Assembly: GCA_003135055.1 (NCBI GenBank)
Contig: PLDF01000476.1
Location: 1 to 39,771, forward strand
DNA: 39,771 bases
Source of the DNA: Bryobacterales bacterium
GTDB lineage: Bacteria; Acidobacteriota; Terriglobia; Bryobacterales; Bryobacteraceae
Direction of reading: 5' to 3'
The notes beneath the pieces were generated by a model. That model made no database searches. It was not told the origin of the DNA and was given only the letters and a program-made list of their open reading frames with translations. The position numbers were made by a program, and so were the translations under genes. Below are positions 24,324-31,432 of the stretch, piece after piece. Numbering within the stretch: the stretch's first letter is position 1; every line of letters begins with the position of its first letter.

Positions 24324-24501
24324 GCCAGGCAAGGGCGCGGCTGCGGCTTGGCCGGCGAGCGAAAAGCGGTCGCATCCAAGTTCGGCTGTCGCATCCTCGG
24401 GTAAGGACGCAGGCATCTCTCCTTCGCCGGTCGGCTCGGGCCGCATCGCCCACGTTTCACGTCGTTCGCTTAAACTGGAAGAAGGCGAGGAACGGCCGAT
24501 A

Positions 24502-25809
24502 ATGATGAACCGTAAAACGTGTTACTGGCTACTTGGCGGCGCCGCCGCGCTGGCGCCGCTCGTAATCCTGGCGGCCAGCGGCACTGAAGTCTCCGTGACC
24601 ACGGGCAAAGCCGCGTTTCAAGACTATAAGGAGGTAAAGACCGGCGCCTTCCGCAAGATCACCGCGGCGGATTTGCCTGAGCCGTTCGCCACCAAATCCT
24701 CCAGCAACGGCGCCCGCGTCGTACCACGTCCGGAGAACGCCTGGCCGCAGGCGCCGGAAGGTTTCAAGGTCGATCTCTACGCCACCGGATTGGGTAACCC
24801 GCGCGAGCTGCGTACGGCCCCCAACGGCGATATTTTCCTGGCGGAAACCGGCCCTGGCGAAATCAAGATCTTCCGCGGCGTCACCGCGGACAGCGAGCCC
24901 GTGGAAACATCCACCTTCGCCACCGGACTCAAGGCGCCCTTTGGCATCGCTTTCTATCCGCCCGGCCCGAACCCGAGCTGGATCTATATCGGCAACACCA
25001 CTTCGGTAGTCCGCTTCCCTTACAAGAACGGGGACCTCAAGGCGACCGGCGAGCCGCAGACGATCGTCCCGGAACTGCCCGGCGGAGGCGGCCACACCAC
25101 GCGCGACGTGGTTTTCACCGCCGACGGCGAGAAGATGTTCGTCGCCGTCGGGTCGGCTTCGAACGTGGACGATCCCGATACTACGCCGCGCGAATTTCAC
25201 CGCGCGAACATTCTGCAGTTCAAGCCGGATGGGACGTTCGTGAAGATCTACGGCGCCGGTATCCGCAACCCCGTGGGACTAGCCATAGACCCAACCACCG
25301 GCGAGTTATGGTGCAGCGTGAATGAGCGCGACGAGCTGGGCGACAACCTGGTTCCCGACTATATCACTCACGTTCAGGAAGGCGGATTCTACGGCTGGCC
25401 GTGGTATTACATCGGCGGACACCAGGACCCGCGCCACGACGGCAAGCACCCTGAGCTGAAGAACAAGGTGATTGTGCCGGACGTGCTGATGCAGCCGCAC
25501 AACGCCTCGCTCGAAATGCTGTTTTACGAGGGCAAGCAGTTCCCCAAGGAATACGCGGGCGATATTTTTGCGGCCGAGCACGGCTCCTGGAATCGCGCCG
25601 TCCGGACCGGTTATGAGGTAGTGCGCGTCCCGCTGAAAAACGGCCACGCCGGCGGCGAGTTCGAGGACTTTCTGACGGGCTTCGTCACGCCGGAGGGCGG
25701 GGTATGGGGACGGCCGGTAGGAGTAGCAGTGGCGCCGGACGGGTCGCTGTTTGTCAGTGACGACGGGTCGAGATCCATCTGGCGCGTGTCTTGGGCAGGT
25801 AAAAGGTAA
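24502..25809 (+). CDS. Secreted sorbosone/glucose dehydrogenase-like beta-propeller
   Basis: 435 residues from ATG 24502 (or the next ATG at 24505). The open frame runs 400 bp further upstream but only as a shadow of cysE. A signal peptide or N-terminal anchor (CYWLLGGAAALAPLVILAA) precedes a six-bladed propeller with GLGNPRELRTAPNGDIFLAETG, FATGLKAPFGIAFYP, GIRNPVGLAIDPTTGELWCSVNERDELGDNLVPD, GGFYGWPWYYIG and RPVGVAVAPDGSLFVSDDG, the L-sorbosone / soluble glucose dehydrogenase pattern (PQQ-binding in studied members). It would oxidise a sugar or other alcohol in the periplasm. A strong intrinsic terminator follows at 26011. Confidence 0.9.
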   Translation: MMNRKTCYWLLGGAAALAPLVILAASGTEVSVTTGKAAFQDYKEVKTGAFRKITAADLPEPFATKSSSNGARVVPRPENAWPQAPEGFKVDLYATGLGNPRELRTAPNGDIFLAETGPGEIKIFRGVTADSEPVETSTFATGLKAPFGIAFYPPGPNPSWIYIGNTTSVVRFPYKNGDLKATGEPQTIVPELPGGGGHTTRDVVFTADGEKMFVAVGSASNVDDPDTTPREFHRANILQFKPDGTFVKIYGAGIRNPVGLAIDPTTGELWCSVNERDELGDNLVPDYITHVQEGGFYGWPWYYIGGHQDPRHDGKHPELKNKVIVPDVLMQPHNASLEMLFYEGKQFPKEYAGDIFAAEHGSWNRAVRTGYEVVRVPLKNGHAGGEFEDFLTGFVTPEGGVWGRPVGVAVAPDGSLFVSDDGSRSIWRVSWAGKR

Positions 25810-26010
25810 GACGGGCGCCGAAATGATGGGGCCATGCTTCAGCTTGCCATCGCCGCCGTGCCGCGACCGGCACGCGGTGCGCTTTGGCAGCCGTCTGTTA
25901 TAAGACTAGCTAGTGGTCCGACTTCTTCACCAGCACAGCCTCCGGCTATCTTGAAACTTAGCCTACAGCGCAGGAATTCGTTGGTGGCGCAACCGATGGA
26001 GAACCTATTT

Positions 26011-26034
26011 CTCGCACCAATGGTGCGAGTTTTT
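26011..26034 (+). terminator. Rho-independent terminator
   Basis: Perfect 8-bp stem CTCGCACC (26011-26018), loop AAT, GGTGCGAG (26022-26029), then TTTTT. It lies about 200 bp after the sorbosone-type dehydrogenase stop and is the clearest intrinsic terminator in the window. Confidence 0.85.
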
Positions 26035-26172
26035 CGTAGTTGCCGAAGGCCTCGTAAAACTGCTCGATTCTCCATCAGGGGACAAGGCAGTGCAGATCCT
26101 CAAAGAGACAAAGCAGCTTCTCCACAGTATCCGCCCCCAGCAGTCATCGAGTCCGCTACACGAGGAGAGTCC

Positions 26173-26373
26173 ATGAGCGAACGGCCTGCCGGAGACGACG
26201 ACATGCCTGTCGAAATCGATTCCAGCCAAGGCTTTCGCGGCCTTCATCACATCCCTGCCGGGGCGAAGGTCTTCCTTCCGGCATCTAGCCATTGTCAGGG
26301 TCGAGGCAGCCGTGGCGCCGTGGGGGATCGAGAAGAGAAAAGGCGCCCGAATGGCAGAAACCTGCTCCGATAG
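26173..26373 (+). pseudogene. Broken small antitoxin-like gene
   Basis: Starts MSERPAGDDDMPVEIDSSQG with FRGLHHIPAGAKVFLPAS, which resembles the N-terminus of small antitoxin-like proteins (EIDFSKGxRG...IPxGAKVxLPAS); after PAS the usual helix is missing and the frame becomes low-quality basic sequence, so the gene is truncated or frameshifted. The ATG overlaps (ATGA) the stop of another short frame (... VVAEGLVKLLDSPSGDKAVQ, ending at 26176) that has no start codon of its own, since the terminator lies in its way. Together they look like the remains of a two-gene toxin-antitoxin pair. Confidence 0.4.
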
Positions 26374-26432
26374 ACGCAGAAGATCCAGGCGCGGCGGAGG
26401 GCGAGATGGCTATTAGCCGGGATCGCCACGCT

Positions 26433-26438
26433 TATAAT
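26433..26438 (+). promoter_or_regulatory. Consensus -10 element directly before glmS
   Basis: TATAAT ends 6 nt before the glmS ATG at 26445, so the expected first transcribed base is the A of the start codon. No Shine-Dalgarno is present in the intervening TGATCT. A convincing -35 was not found. There is no room for a glmS riboswitch downstream of this promoter. Confidence 0.6.
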
Positions 26439-26444
26439 TGATCT

Positions 26445-28298
26445 ATGTGTGGAATTGTCGGCTACATCGGGGCGCATCGAGCCGTTCCCATTATTCTGGA
26501 GGGCCTGAAGCGGCTCGAATACCGCGGCTATGATTCGGCCGGCATCGCCGTCTTTTGCGCCGATGGCAAGCTTGGCATCCGCCGCGCCCAAGGCAAGCTG
26601 CGCAACCTCGAAGACGTCATCCGAATGGACCCGGTGGACGGTTCGTTCGGCATTGGCCACACGCGCTGGGCCACGCACGGACGACCCACCGAAGAGAACG
26701 CCCACCCGCACCGCGACTGCACGGGCAATCTGGTGGTGGTGCACAACGGCATCGTGGAGAACTACCTCACGCTCAAACATAGCTTGGAAGCGGAAGGACA
26801 CGAATTCAAGACCGATACCGATACCGAAGTGATCGCGCATCTGGTGGAGAAGTATTTTGAAGGCAACCTGGAACAGGCGGTGCGCGCGGCCGTAAAGCAA
26901 GTGACGGGCGTGTTCGCGCTGGCGGTGATTTCGAGCTCGGATCCGAATAAGATCGTGGCGGCGCGGAACGGGCCGCCGGTAGTGATCGGGATCGGCGATG
27001 GCGAATACTTCGTGGCTTCGGACGTGCCCGCGATTCTCAACCACACGCGCGACATGTTCTATCTGGCGGATGGCGACATAGCCGTTTTGACGCCCGCCGG
27101 CGTGCAGCTGAGCGATTTCGACGGGCGGCCGGTGAGCCGCCAGGTGACGCACGTTTTGTGGGACCATATCGCGGCGGAAAAGGGCGGCTACAAGCATTTC
27201 ATGCTCAAGGAAATCTTCGAGCAGCCGCGCGCCGTGCGCGACACCACGCTGGGGCGGGTGGAGCATGAGACCGGGCGCATTTATCTGGACGAAATGGACA
27301 TCGCGTCCGAAGAGTTCGCGCGCTTCCGCCAGGTGAAGCTCATCGCCTGCGGCACCAGTTGGCACGCGGCCCTGGCGGGCAAGTTCATGATTGAGAAACT
27401 GGCGCGCCTGCCGGTGGAAGTGGATTATGGCAGCGAGTTCCGCTACCGCGACCCGATTGTCGAAGACGGCACGCTGACGGTAGTGATATCGCAATCGGGC
27501 GAGACCGCGGACACGCTGGCGGCGCAGCGCGAGGCCAAGCAGAAGGGGTCGAAGACGCTCGCTATCTGCAACGTGGTGGGCTCCATGATCACGCGCGAGG
27601 CGGCCGGGACCATCTACACCCACGCGGGTCCGGAAATCGGCGTGGCGTCCACCAAGGCATTCACCTGCCAATTGACGGCGCTGTTTATTCTGGCGATGCG
27701 CCTGGGGCAAGCCAATGGACGCCTTGATGAGAGCTCGTCGCGATGCCTGGTGCAGGAGCTGCTGCTGCTTCCGGGCAAGCTCGAAACCGTGCTTTCGCAC
27801 GATGCGGCTTATGAAGCGCTGGCCAAGGAGCTGCATCGCGCCACCGATTTTCTCTATTTGGGCCGTGGCGTGCATTTCCCCATCGCACTCGAGGGCGCCC
27901 TGAAGTTGAAGGAGATTTCCTACATCCACGCGGAAGGCTATCCGGCGGGCGAGATGAAGCACGGGCCGAACGCGCTGATCGACGAGAAGCTTCCCGTGGT
28001 GGTGCTGGCGACGTGCGACCCAACCAGCCGGGAGAGCCGCCTGCTGTACGAGAAGACGCTCTCGAATATACAGGAAGTGAAGGCGCGGGAAGGCGTTGTG
28101 GTGGCCGTGGCGACCGAGGGCGACCAGCATGTGCGCAAGATTGCCCATCACGTGATCGAAATTCCGCCGTCGTCGGATCTGCTGGGGCCCATTCTGGAGA
28201 TTGTGCCGCTGCAGCTTCTGGCGTATCACATCGCCGTGCGCCGCGGATGCGACGTGGATCAGCCGCGCAATCTGGCTAAGAGCGTCACGGTTGAGTAA
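26445..28298 (+). CDS. glmS: Glutamine-fructose-6-phosphate aminotransferase (isomerising)
   Basis: 617 residues, full length. Makes glucosamine-6-phosphate from fructose-6-phosphate and glutamine for peptidoglycan and LPS. The N-terminal MCGIVGYIG exposes the catalytic Cys after Met removal; GHTRWATHG and HNGIVENY complete the glutaminase site. The synthase half has two SIS domains: KLIACGTSWHAALAGKF and ISQSGETADTLAA, then LYLGRGVHFPIALEGALKLKEISYIHAEGYPAGEMKHGPNALI, ending with the conserved C-terminal DQPRNLAKSVTVE. Its last 8 bp overlap the probable TTG start of yjbQ. It is preceded directly by a consensus -10, implying leaderless translation. Confidence 0.97.
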   Translation: MCGIVGYIGAHRAVPIILEGLKRLEYRGYDSAGIAVFCADGKLGIRRAQGKLRNLEDVIRMDPVDGSFGIGHTRWATHGRPTEENAHPHRDCTGNLVVVHNGIVENYLTLKHSLEAEGHEFKTDTDTEVIAHLVEKYFEGNLEQAVRAAVKQVTGVFALAVISSSDPNKIVAARNGPPVVIGIGDGEYFVASDVPAILNHTRDMFYLADGDIAVLTPAGVQLSDFDGRPVSRQVTHVLWDHIAAEKGGYKHFMLKEIFEQPRAVRDTTLGRVEHETGRIYLDEMDIASEEFARFRQVKLIACGTSWHAALAGKFMIEKLARLPVEVDYGSEFRYRDPIVEDGTLTVVISQSGETADTLAAQREAKQKGSKTLAICNVVGSMITREAAGTIYTHAGPEIGVASTKAFTCQLTALFILAMRLGQANGRLDESSSRCLVQELLLLPGKLETVLSHDAAYEALAKELHRATDFLYLGRGVHFPIALEGALKLKEISYIHAEGYPAGEMKHGPNALIDEKLPVVVLATCDPTSRESRLLYEKTLSNIQEVKAREGVVVAVATEGDQHVRKIAHHVIEIPPSSDLLGPILEIVPLQLLAYHIAVRRGCDVDQPRNLAKSVTVE

Positions 28299-28755
28299 AG
28301 CGCCGAGTAAAACGCCGGACAGCGCGGCGCTGCGCCAGTGGACGCACACGCTGCAGATCTCGACGCGCGGCAAAGGGCTCTACGAGTTCACCGGTCAAAT
28401 TGCCGCATGGCTTGCCCAACAGGAGGTGAGCACGGGTCTGTTGACCGTCTTCGTGCGGCACACATCGGCATCGCTGCTGATTCAGGAGAACGCCGATCCG
28501 GACGTGGTCCACGATCTGAACGTGTTTTTCGGCCGCATTGCGCCCGAGGATAACCGGCTGTACCGGCACACCATGGAAGGGCCGGACGACATGCCCGCGC
28601 ATATTCGAGCGGCCCTCACGGCCACTCAGCTTTCGATTCCGGTGGAAGGCGGGCGCATGACCCTGGGCACGTGGCAGGGCGTCTATTTGTTTGAGCATCG
28701 TGCGGCGCCGCACCGGCGAAGCGTTGCGCTGCATTTGCTGGGAGACGCTTCATGA
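28291..28755 (+). CDS. yjbQ: YjbQ-family protein (secondary thiamine-phosphate synthase type)
   Basis: About 154 residues from TTG 28291, which overlaps the end of glmS by 8 bp; no ATG is usable before the conserved core and no better start is visible. The UPF0047 signature is complete: FVRHTSASLLIQENADPDV, then YRHTMEGPDDMPAHI and LGTWQGVYLFEHR, with the conserved histidines and glutamates clustered at the trimer interface. E. coli YjbQ has weak thiamine-phosphate synthase activity in vitro; the physiological role is unresolved. The N-terminal 15 residues (SKAPSKTPDSAAL) are extra compared with typical 130-140-residue members. Overlap with glmS suggests cotranscription. Confidence 0.9.
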   Translation: MSKAPSKTPDSAALRQWTHTLQISTRGKGLYEFTGQIAAWLAQQEVSTGLLTVFVRHTSASLLIQENADPDVVHDLNVFFGRIAPEDNRLYRHTMEGPDDMPAHIRAALTATQLSIPVEGGRMTLGTWQGVYLFEHRAAPHRRSVALHLLGDAS

Positions 28756-28774
28756 TACGCTGGTTCACATTCCG

Positions 28775-28780
28775 TATAAT
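28775..28780 (+). promoter_or_regulatory. -10 element and short leader of the STAS gene
   Basis: TATAAT 15 nt before the ATG at 28796, with a strong GGGGAGG (28785-28791) between. The expected start of transcription (about 28787) would lie within that ribosome-binding site, so the leader is about 10 nt at most. Confidence 0.5.
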
Positions 28781-28795
28781 GTACGGGGAGGCAAC

Positions 28796-29155
28796 ATGAG
28801 CGTAAAAGCGGCTGTCAGGCATTCCGGGAATGTGGCGATCATCGATATGTCCGGGCGGATCACGCTGGGGGAAGGCTCCGGCTTGCTGCGCGGCACCATA
28901 AAAGATCTGGTGGCCGCGGGGCAAAATAAGATCCTGCTGAATCTGAAGGATGTGAGCTACATCGATAGCGCCGGGCTGGGCGAGATGGTGGGGTCGTACG
29001 CCTCCGTCACCAATCAGGGCGGCGATATCAAGCTGCTCAATGCGCAATCCAAGGTGACCGATCTGCTGCAAATCACCAAGCTGTTCACGGTTTTCGCCAC
29101 GTATACGGACGAGGACGAAGCGGTGCGGAGTTTTGCGGCCGCCGCGGGGGCATAG
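28796..29155 (+). CDS. STAS-domain anti-sigma factor antagonist
   Basis: 119 residues from ATG 28796, with GGGGAGG 5 nt upstream; a longer frame begins inside yjbQ but is a shadow. The STAS fold is clear: VAIIDMSGRITLGEG, NKILLNLKDVSYIDSAGLGEMVG, with Ser58 in DSAGL as the phosphorylation site used by SpoIIAA/RsbV-type proteins, and LLNAQSKVTDLLQITKL. Unphosphorylated, such proteins bind an anti-sigma factor (an RsbW-type kinase) and free the sigma factor. No partner kinase or sigma factor is in the window. Followed by a hairpin-T terminator at 29213. Confidence 0.93.
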   Translation: MSVKAAVRHSGNVAIIDMSGRITLGEGSGLLRGTIKDLVAAGQNKILLNLKDVSYIDSAGLGEMVGSYASVTNQGGDIKLLNAQSKVTDLLQITKLFTVFATYTDEDEAVRSFAAAAGA

Positions 29156-29176
29156 CCCGCAAATCTCACGGCTTTC

Positions 29177-29236
29177 CGTGGCGCAGGCACTCCTGCGCGC
29201 ACTTCTGCGTGCCGCGTTCACACCCGCGTGAACGCG
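29177..29236 (-). repeat. Dispersed repeat R2, copy 3 (inverted)
   Basis: The reverse complement (GCGTTCAC ... GTGAACGC, GGCACGCAGAAGTGCGCGCA, ... TGCGCCACG) parallels 21518-21579 base for base over most of its length. Its hairpin doubles as the STAS-gene terminator. Confidence 0.7.
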
Positions 29237-29242
29237 CTTTTC
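29213..29242 (+). terminator. Probable terminator after the STAS gene, formed by repeat R2
   Basis: Stem CGCGTTCAC (29213-29221) pairs with GTGAACGCG (29228-29236) over a 6-nt loop, followed by CTTTTCT. Nine perfect base pairs with a short T tract. Confidence 0.65.
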
Positions 29243-29280
29243 TACCAGCGAGGCAGAGGCGAGATTATGCCAGCTTAGCG

Positions 29281-29880
29281 TCACGCCCAGAGGTAAAAGA
29301 TCGCCATCAGCATAATCCACAGGACGTCGAGGAAATGCCAGAAGATGGCGCAGACGTCGATGGCGGTGCGCTTGGCGGGGCCCAGGCGCAGCCGCAGCGC
29401 TTGCACGTCCACCCAGATCAATGCCATCATGCCGCCGATCAGGTGCAGCGCGTGCACGGCAGTGAGCACATAGAAGAACGAGCTGCTGGGGTTGGTGGCC
29501 ACGTAGATGCCGGCGGCGCGGAGTTGGCTCCAGGCGATGGCCTGGCCAACCAGGAAGACGCCCCCGAGAGCCGTAGCGGCGGTCCACCAGCGGTTGAAGC
29601 TCGCGCGATGCCGGGCTTTGAGAGCGCGGCGAGCCAGATCGAGCGCTACGCTGGACGCGATCAGAATACCCGTATTCAACCAGAGGATGGGCGGCTTGGG
29701 CGTGGGAATCCAGTCGTCTCCCATGAGGCGGCGAGCGACAAAGGCGATCACCAGCGCGGCGAAAACGATGCCACAGGAGACGAGCAGAATCAGCATGCCG
29801 ACGAAAGAGGTACGCCGGTCTGCGCCGCGGTGATCGGGAGTCTCGGCCCAACTGCTCGCTGCGCCGCTTGATGGGGTCAT
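29281..29880 (-). CDS. Cytochrome c oxidase subunit III-type protein
   Basis: 199 residues with five hydrophobic helices after a hydrophilic N-terminus. Signatures of the heme-copper oxidase subunit III family: RRTSFVGMLILLVSCGIVFAAL, ILWLNTGILIASSVALDLARRA, GQAIAWSQLRAAGIY, SFFYVLTAVHALHLIGGMMAL (conserved His pair) and FWHFLDVLWIMLMAIFYLW. Subunit III stabilises the oxidase at the membrane and does not bind metal. No subunit I or II gene is adjacent, so it is an isolated copy. A TATAAT lies only 2 nt before the ATG, which would put the transcription start inside the frame; the true start or promoter may differ. Confidence 0.9.
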   Translation of the reverse strand: MTPSSGAASSWAETPDHRGADRRTSFVGMLILLVSCGIVFAALVIAFVARRLMGDDWIPTPKPPILWLNTGILIASSVALDLARRALKARHRASFNRWWTAATALGGVFLVGQAIAWSQLRAAGIYVATNPSSSFFYVLTAVHALHLIGGMMALIWVDVQALRLRLGPAKRTAIDVCAIFWHFLDVLWIMLMAIFYLWA

Positions 29881-30196
29881 GAATTATAGGATCGCACCGA
29901 AGCGGCAATGAAAGGAAATCCGGATATACCCTGTCTATCGTCTGCTACCATCGCCAAGTCCGCAGCGATGCTTTCGGCATCGCCGCCGCTACCGTTCCCT
30001 CCGGAACGACCAAGCCCATCCATCCCTTTTCCTCTTCCGGGCCCTTTACAACTCCGTTCGGCTCCTTCCCAGCAGCAAACGCGTTCCAACTCAGCAGTAT
30101 CCCGCCTTGTCGGAATCCCTTCCGGATCATTGAGACCGCCAGTATCCAGCAAGGCGGGCTTCCGAAGAACTGGTAGAATACGGTGAGGCCGATTCA
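29881..30196. other. Intergenic, no supported gene
   Basis: Divergent region between the oxidase subunit and the nuclease-fold gene. Open frames on both strands have no protein-like composition. TAGAAT at 30175-30180 is a plausible -10 for the nuclease-fold gene, whose ATG follows at 30197 after GGTGAGG. Confidence 0.4.
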
Positions 30197-30622
30197 ATGG
30201 CGTTCGAGCCCGACATCTTCGTCACGACACCGGACGGCATCACGCTTGTCATCGAAGCTAAGGTGACCCTGCCGAATCTGCAGCGCGCGGAGGAAGACCT
30301 TAAACAGTACATGGTCGGGATGCAGTGCCCCATCGGACTTCTGATCACGCCTGAGCGCATGTGGCTGTACCGGGATTTCTACACGACACGGTCGCCACAG
30401 TCCGTTCAGTGCATCGGCGAATTCAACGTCAAATCATTGTGGCAACAACCACCACCGTCACAGGGGGAGGCGTTCGAAATGTTCGTCCAACGGTGGCTGG
30501 AAGACCTCGCTGAGCAACCAACCAGGGAAGTACCTGAAGGGTTGCGAGAGGCTCTTCGGGAATACGTTCTGCCCGCCGTCAATAGTGGCGAAGTGCGAGC
30601 AGCACACCCCCGCTACTCCTGA
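30197..30622 (+). CDS. PD-(D/E)XK nuclease-fold protein
   Basis: 141 residues. The N-terminal EPDIFVTTPDGITLVIEAKV places Asp6 and Glu20-x-Lys22 in the D-x(n)-ExK arrangement of restriction-endonuclease-like folds, followed by a long helix (LQRAEEDLKQYMVGM) and a beta strand (IGLLITPERMWLYRD), as in HsdR N-terminal or similar nucleases. It lacks any helicase or recognition domain; the C-terminal 60 residues are helical. It precedes a PIN-domain gene by 3 bp (TGAGGAATG, the ribosome site spanning the stop), so it forms a two-gene operon. Such small nuclease plus PIN pairs may be toxin-antitoxin or defence modules; that is inference. Confidence 0.82.
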   Translation: MAFEPDIFVTTPDGITLVIEAKVTLPNLQRAEEDLKQYMVGMQCPIGLLITPERMWLYRDFYTTRSPQSVQCIGEFNVKSLWQQPPPSQGEAFEMFVQRWLEDLAEQPTREVPEGLREALREYVLPAVNSGEVRAAHPRYS

Positions 30623-30625
30623 GGA

Positions 30626-31292
30626 ATGGCGCCGCACGTCTTCGTAGAAACCAATTGGCTATTCGCGTACGCTGCGCCAGCCCATCACCAGGTTCCGGCG
30701 GCGGCAGAGTTGCTTGATCGCGCGCGGCACGGGGAGTTCACTCCGCATATGCCCAACATCTGTCTTGGTGAAGCGCGCCAGGCGGTTCTCACGAAATGTC
30801 AACCACGCAAAGAAGCAACCGCAATACGACGATTCCTCGCATGGGCCCAACCCGCCGAGCACGTGACAAAAGCGGATGCCACGGCCACCAGAGTCGTCCT
30901 GGACAAATACGAAATCAGCATCAAACAGGACCTTGAGAAGCTCGACGACACTTTCCGGGCACTCGCCAGTCTCCCCTGCATCGAAATCTTCGGCCTCGAT
31001 GAAATGATGCTCGACCGCGCCACCGAGCTAGCGCTTGCCGGGATAGCTCCCAAACCCTTCGACCATGCGATGCTCGCAAGCGTTCTGGTTCGCGCGTCAA
31101 GACTCTGGGAAGCTAAGCTGGCGAGCGAGCAATCTCCTTCTGCGAAGCTGATGCTGACTTGCAGCCCTGGGACAAGCACGGCAACGCGAAGGCGCAACTG
31201 AGAGATGCTTTCAATCAAGCCCACGTCTGGGTGTCTGGGTGTATGGAGACTTCACGCTTACTCAGCCCCAACGACGACAAGGTTTTGAGTGA
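30626..31292 (+). pseudogene. PIN-domain ribonuclease gene, frameshifted by two tandem duplications
   Basis: The intact part (30626-31109) reads MAPHVFVETNWLFAYAAPAHH ... ICLGEAR ... KPFDHAMLASVLVRASRLWEA, with the acidic residues of a PIN active site (Glu9 in VETN, Glu in LGEA, Asp in FDHA). A perfect 5-bp tandem duplication AAGCT-AAGCT (31110-31119) then shifts the frame. Removing one copy restores GERAISFCEADADLQPWDK, the expected PIN C-terminus. A second duplication of 8 bp, TCTGGGTG twice (31226-31241), breaks it again; removing it restores VWVYGDFTLTQPQ and a TGA at 31290. The ancestral protein had 217 residues. As it stands the frame ends at 31201 with a nonsense tail, so the product lacks the last acidic cluster. 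Confidence 0.85.
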
Positions 31293-31432
31293 CCGACTTC
31301 AAGAGGTACTCATATGGTCGCGCGAAGCCCATCTTGCCCCACATGGCCGCATAACTCCCCGCTCATAGAAACGCCGGCAACATTCCCGCTGGGATATCAC
31401 AAACGCCTAAGCCGCCGTGAGCGCACCAGCCC

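Noticed and set aside
26295..28373. 692-codon open frame on the minus strand
   Set aside because: It is antisense to the complete, unmistakable glmS gene; its translation is Arg/His-rich and matches no family. High GC makes long antisense frames common here.
31159..31368. Separate small gene beginning at TTG 31159
   Set aside because: Its first 24 codons are the frameshifted C-terminus of the PIN gene, and the rest results from a second frameshift.
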